From positions 248,001-312,000 of the forward strand of contig JAQMWT010000009.1 of the NCBI GenBank assembly GCA_029834535.1: 64,000 bases of DNA. Reading direction: 5' to 3'. Positions 61,202-64,000 of the stretch are shown in pieces; within the stretch, counting starts at the first letter, position 1; the number at the start of each line of letters is the position of its first letter. The notes below the pieces were generated by a model. That model did no database searches. It saw nothing but the letters and a program-made list of their open reading frames with translations, and had not been told where the DNA came from. The position numbers and the translations under genes are program-made. This DNA comes from Chrysophaeum taylorii. Its lineage: Eukaryota; Sar; Pelagophyceae; Pelagomonadales; Pelagomonadaceae.

Positions 61202-62327
61202 ACAAGTGCAGGCCAGTAAGTTCACCTAGTCCCAATCTCTAACCCCAGTAAGTTCACCTGGTCCCAGTTAGTTTCTTGAAAATTTATTGAATAAGTTCAC
61301 CTGGTCAGTAAGTTCACCTAGTCCAAATCTCTAACCCCAGTAAGTTCGGCGTAAACCCACTCGTGCTCACACCCACTCCTTCGAGCTCGTCGCTTTCGCC
61401 TCCGCCAATCTAAGCTGCTTCGATCCGCACGCGCCGCCTACCTTTGAGTGAGTTTACTCTAAAAACCCTTTGCTCTAAAACCCCAGTATGTTCACCTGGT
61501 CCCAGTAAGTTCACCTGGTCACTAAGTTCACCTAGTCCCAATCTCAAACCCCAGTAAGTTCACCTGGTCCCAGTAAGTTCACCTACAGTGCGCGTGTAGA
61601 CGCCGGGAGGGGGCTTATCGGTATTGCGGAGCACGTGTGGCAGGGTGGAGTCGTCGACTCAGAAGAGCATATTCTCGGGGTTGCCGATCGACAGAGAGGC
61701 ACGTAGAGCTGGACGTGACAGAAGACGGGCTTGTGGGCAAGAGGACGCCGACCTCGCGGGGCGTCTGGCCCTGGCTCTTGGTGATCGTTTGGCGTCGGCG
61801 GGCCTTACGGGATACAGGTTGGAGGAGCCTCGGTGACAACGACACGATCGATCATGTATCTGGTACCGTTGCAGTGGCCGTGCGACGGGTCGAGGTTGCG
61901 AAGACTTTAAGCTCGCGATCAAAGTCAGCATGCCGTTGGTTGTCAGGGAGTTCAAAACTCGACTGTAAAGAGCGAGGCGTCGGCTTCCGACCCAACCTAG
62001 TCGGCCGAAAAGAACTCCGACGCCTCGTCTCCGGGAAAAAAAGGCCGCGGTCATGCGCGCGTTGTCAGCATCGTCTTCGGGAAAAAAAGGCCGCGGTCAT
62101 GCGCGCGTTGTCAGCATCGACAACATCGTTTCGACGGGGCGTGAGAATGGCGCGCTGAAAGAGCCGCCGCGGGTCGTGGAAATAGTCTGCGAGGTCGCCG
62201 TAGACGGCTTGGAGGATCACTGTCTGGCTCTCGCGCCTACCTGATCCTTACTCTCGCGCCAATCTGATCCTTACCCTAAATCGAGGGACAAACAGACAGA
62301 CAGACAAACATCTGTCGATTAGTAGTT
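61202..62327 (+). repeat. Element A copy 3 (first of tandem array)
   Basis: A unit of about 1.13 kb beginning ACAAGTGCAGGCCAGTAAG. It is longer than the others partly because it has a private tandem duplication of about 45 bases (GGGAAAAAAAGGCCGCGGTC repeated at about 62033 and 62079). The terminal hairpin GACAGA-CAAACA-TCTGTC is at 62299-62316. The 3' end AGTAGTTA runs directly into the next unit's CAAGTGC with no spacer. Confidence 0.85.
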
Positions 62328-63407
62328 ACAAGTGCAGGCCAGTAAGTTCACCTAGTCCCAATCTCTAACCCCAGCAAGTTCACCTGTTTCTGTTAAGTTC
62401 ACCTAGTCCCAATCTCTAATCCCAGCAAATTCGGCGTAAACCCAATCTCTAACCCCAGCAAGTTCGGCGTAAACTCAAACCCTCTCTCCTTTGAGCTCGT
62501 CGCTCTCACCCCCGCCAATCTAAGCTGCTTTGATCCGCACACGCCGCTAACCTTTTAGTTTACTCTAAAAGCCCCAGTAAGTTCACACTTGGTCTCAGTA
62601 AGTTCACCCTGGTCAAGTTTCACCTAGTCCCAATCTCTAACCCCAGTAAGTTCACCTGGTTCCAGTAAGTTCACCTGGTCCCAGTAAGTTCACCTATAGT
62701 GCGCGTGTAGACGCCGGGAGGGGGCTTATCGGTATTGCGCAGCACGTGTGGGGTAGGGTGGAGTCGTCGACCCAGAAGAGGATATCCTCGGGGTTGCCGA
62801 TCGACAGAGAGCCACGTAGAGCTGGACGTGGCAGAAGACGGGCTTCGCCAAGAGGACGCCGACCTCGCGGGGCGTCTGGCCCTGGCTCTTGGTGATCGTT
62901 TGGCGTCGGCGGGCCTTAAGGGATACAGGTTGGAGGAGCCTCGGTGACAACGACACGATCGATCATGTATCTGGTACCGTTGCAGTGGCCGTGCGACGGG
63001 TCGAGGTTGCGAAGACTTTAAGCTCGCGATCAAAGTCAGCATGCCGTTGGTTGTCAGGGAGTTCAAAACTCGACTGTAAAGAGCGAGGCGTCGGCTTCCG
63101 ACCCAACCTAGTCGGCCGAAAAGAACTCCGACGCCTCGTCTCCGGGAAAAAAAGGCCGCGGTCATGCGCGCGTTGTCAGCATCGACAACATCGTTTCGAC
63201 GGGGCGTGAGAATGGCGCGCTGAAAGAGCCGCCGCGGGTCGTGGAAATAGTCTGCGAGGTCGCCGTAGACGGCTTGGAGGATCACTGTCTGGCTCTCGCG
63301 CCTACCTGATCCTTACTCTCGCGCCTACCTGATCCTTACCCTAAATCGAGGGACAGACAAACAGACAAACAGACAAACAGACAAACATCTGTCGATTAGT
63401 AGTTAGG
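62328..63407 (+). repeat. Element A copy 4 (tandem)
   Basis: A unit of about 1.08 kb. The repeated CCAGTAAGTTCACCTGG region is followed by the conserved body, which is antisense-open for 204 codons (63285-62671) but from a GTG and not conserved in other copies. The tract before the 3' hairpin is expanded (CAAACAGA units). The hairpin here (63377-63392) has a 5-bp stem because one base of the outer pair is changed. A GGA triplet separates its end from copy 5. Confidence 0.85.
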
Positions 63408-64000
63408 ACAAGTGCAGGCCAGTAAGTTCACCTAGTCCCAATCTCTAACCCCAGTAAGTTTGGTGTAAGCCCACTCGTGCTCACACCCGCTCACCCCACT
63501 CTCCTTCGAGCTCGTCGCTCTCACCTCCGCCAATCTAAGCTGCTTTGATCCGTACACGCCGCTAGCCTTTGCGTCCACTCTAAAAACCCCAGTAAGTTCA
63601 CTTGGTCCCAGTAAGTTCACCTGGTCACTAAGTTCACCTAGTCCCAATCTCAAACCCCAGTAAGTTCACCTGGTCCCAGTAAGTTCACCTACAGTGCGCG
63701 TGTAGACGCCGGGAGGGGGCTTATCGGTATTGCGCAGCACGTGTGGGGTAGGGTGGAGTCGTCGACTCAGAAGAGGATATCCTCGGGGTTGCCGATCGAC
63801 AGAGAGCCACGTAGAGCTGGACGTGGCAGAAGACGGGCTTCGCCAAGAGGACGCCGACCTCGCGGGGCGTCTGGCCCTGGCTCTTGTTGATCGTTTGGCG
63901 TAGGCGGGCCTTAAGGGATACAGGTTGGAGGAGCCTCGGTGACAACGACACGATCGATCATGTATCTGGTACCGTTGCAGTGGCCGTGCGACGGGTCGAG
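63408..64000 (+). repeat. Element A copy 5 (tandem, cut by window end)
   Basis: The 5' part of a further A unit, directly following copy 4 and matching it to the last base of the window. The array therefore continues beyond 64,000; its full copy number is unknown. Confidence 0.85.

Noticed and set aside
62671-63285. 204-codon minus-strand frame inside element A copy 4
   Set aside because: It begins with GTG, not ATG. The equivalent frame is broken or shortened in the other A copies, and composition matches the surrounding repeat.

Overview
This window looks like nuclear DNA of a GC-rich, gene-dense alga with a secondary plastid, most probably an ochrophyte (stramenopile) such as a pelagophyte or close relative. 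The genes are eukaryotic: myosin, PPR-SMR, VPS9, RING-IQ-RING, SH3/WW, V-ATPase subunit d. Several presequences are a signal peptide followed by an ASAFAP-like alanine-phenylalanine junction, the entry signal for a four-membrane plastid. A cysteine-rich secreted protein resembles stramenopile mastigoneme (flagellar hair) proteins. Taxonomy is inferred; there is no rRNA gene in the window.

Genes are mostly intronless and tightly packed, with divergent start-to-start gaps of about 37-140 bp and convergent stop-to-stop gaps as small as 14 bp. One convergent pair overlaps, and one same-strand pair is only 16 bp apart. Introns could be reconstructed in three genes (myosin, PCMTD-like methyltransferase, small plastid protein). 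All five are 40-51 bp GT-AG introns.

Layout: 1-1.4 kb, no gene. 1.4-6.2 kb, anchored sulfatase, degenerate EF-hand-like protein, V-ATPase d. 6.2-10.1 kb, gene-poor. 10.1-15.1 kb, GT92-like glycosyltransferase, cysteine-rich membrane protein, exostosin-like transferase. 15.1-16.9 kb, gene-poor. 16.9-21.4 kb, long myosin. 22.6-26.4 kb, unknown helical protein and the EGF/mastigoneme-like protein. 27.2-36.2 kb, a dense run: PCMTD-like, DUF389, acidic nuclear-type protein, FAD monooxygenase, folate-biopterin-type transporter, RING-IQ-RING, spinster-like MFS. 36.2-41.8 kb, microsatellites, a decayed LINE-type reverse transcriptase, and a DNA transposon (element B) carrying a nested repeat (element A). 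41.8-48.7 kb, PPR-SMR, VPS9, small plastid protein, CCDC13-like protein. 48.9-52.5 kb, second B and A copies. 52.7-56.2 kb, exostosin-like protein and SH3-SH3-WW coiled-coil protein. 56.2-59.2 kb, gene-poor decayed DNA. 59.2-60.9 kb, FMC1-like, PDCD2/TSR4-like, unknown small protein. 61.2-64 kb, tandem A copies running off the window.

Functionally the sulfatase and three glycosyltransferase-like secretory proteins suggest sulfated glycan metabolism. The mastigoneme-like, CCDC13-like and RNF32-like proteins suggest a flagellated stage. The PPR-SMR and 154-aa proteins point to the plastid. The most unusual structures are element A, a roughly 1.05-1.13 kb repeat with a conserved 3' hairpin found nested, abutting and in tandem, and element B, whose 8-bp target duplication is perfectly preserved around one copy.
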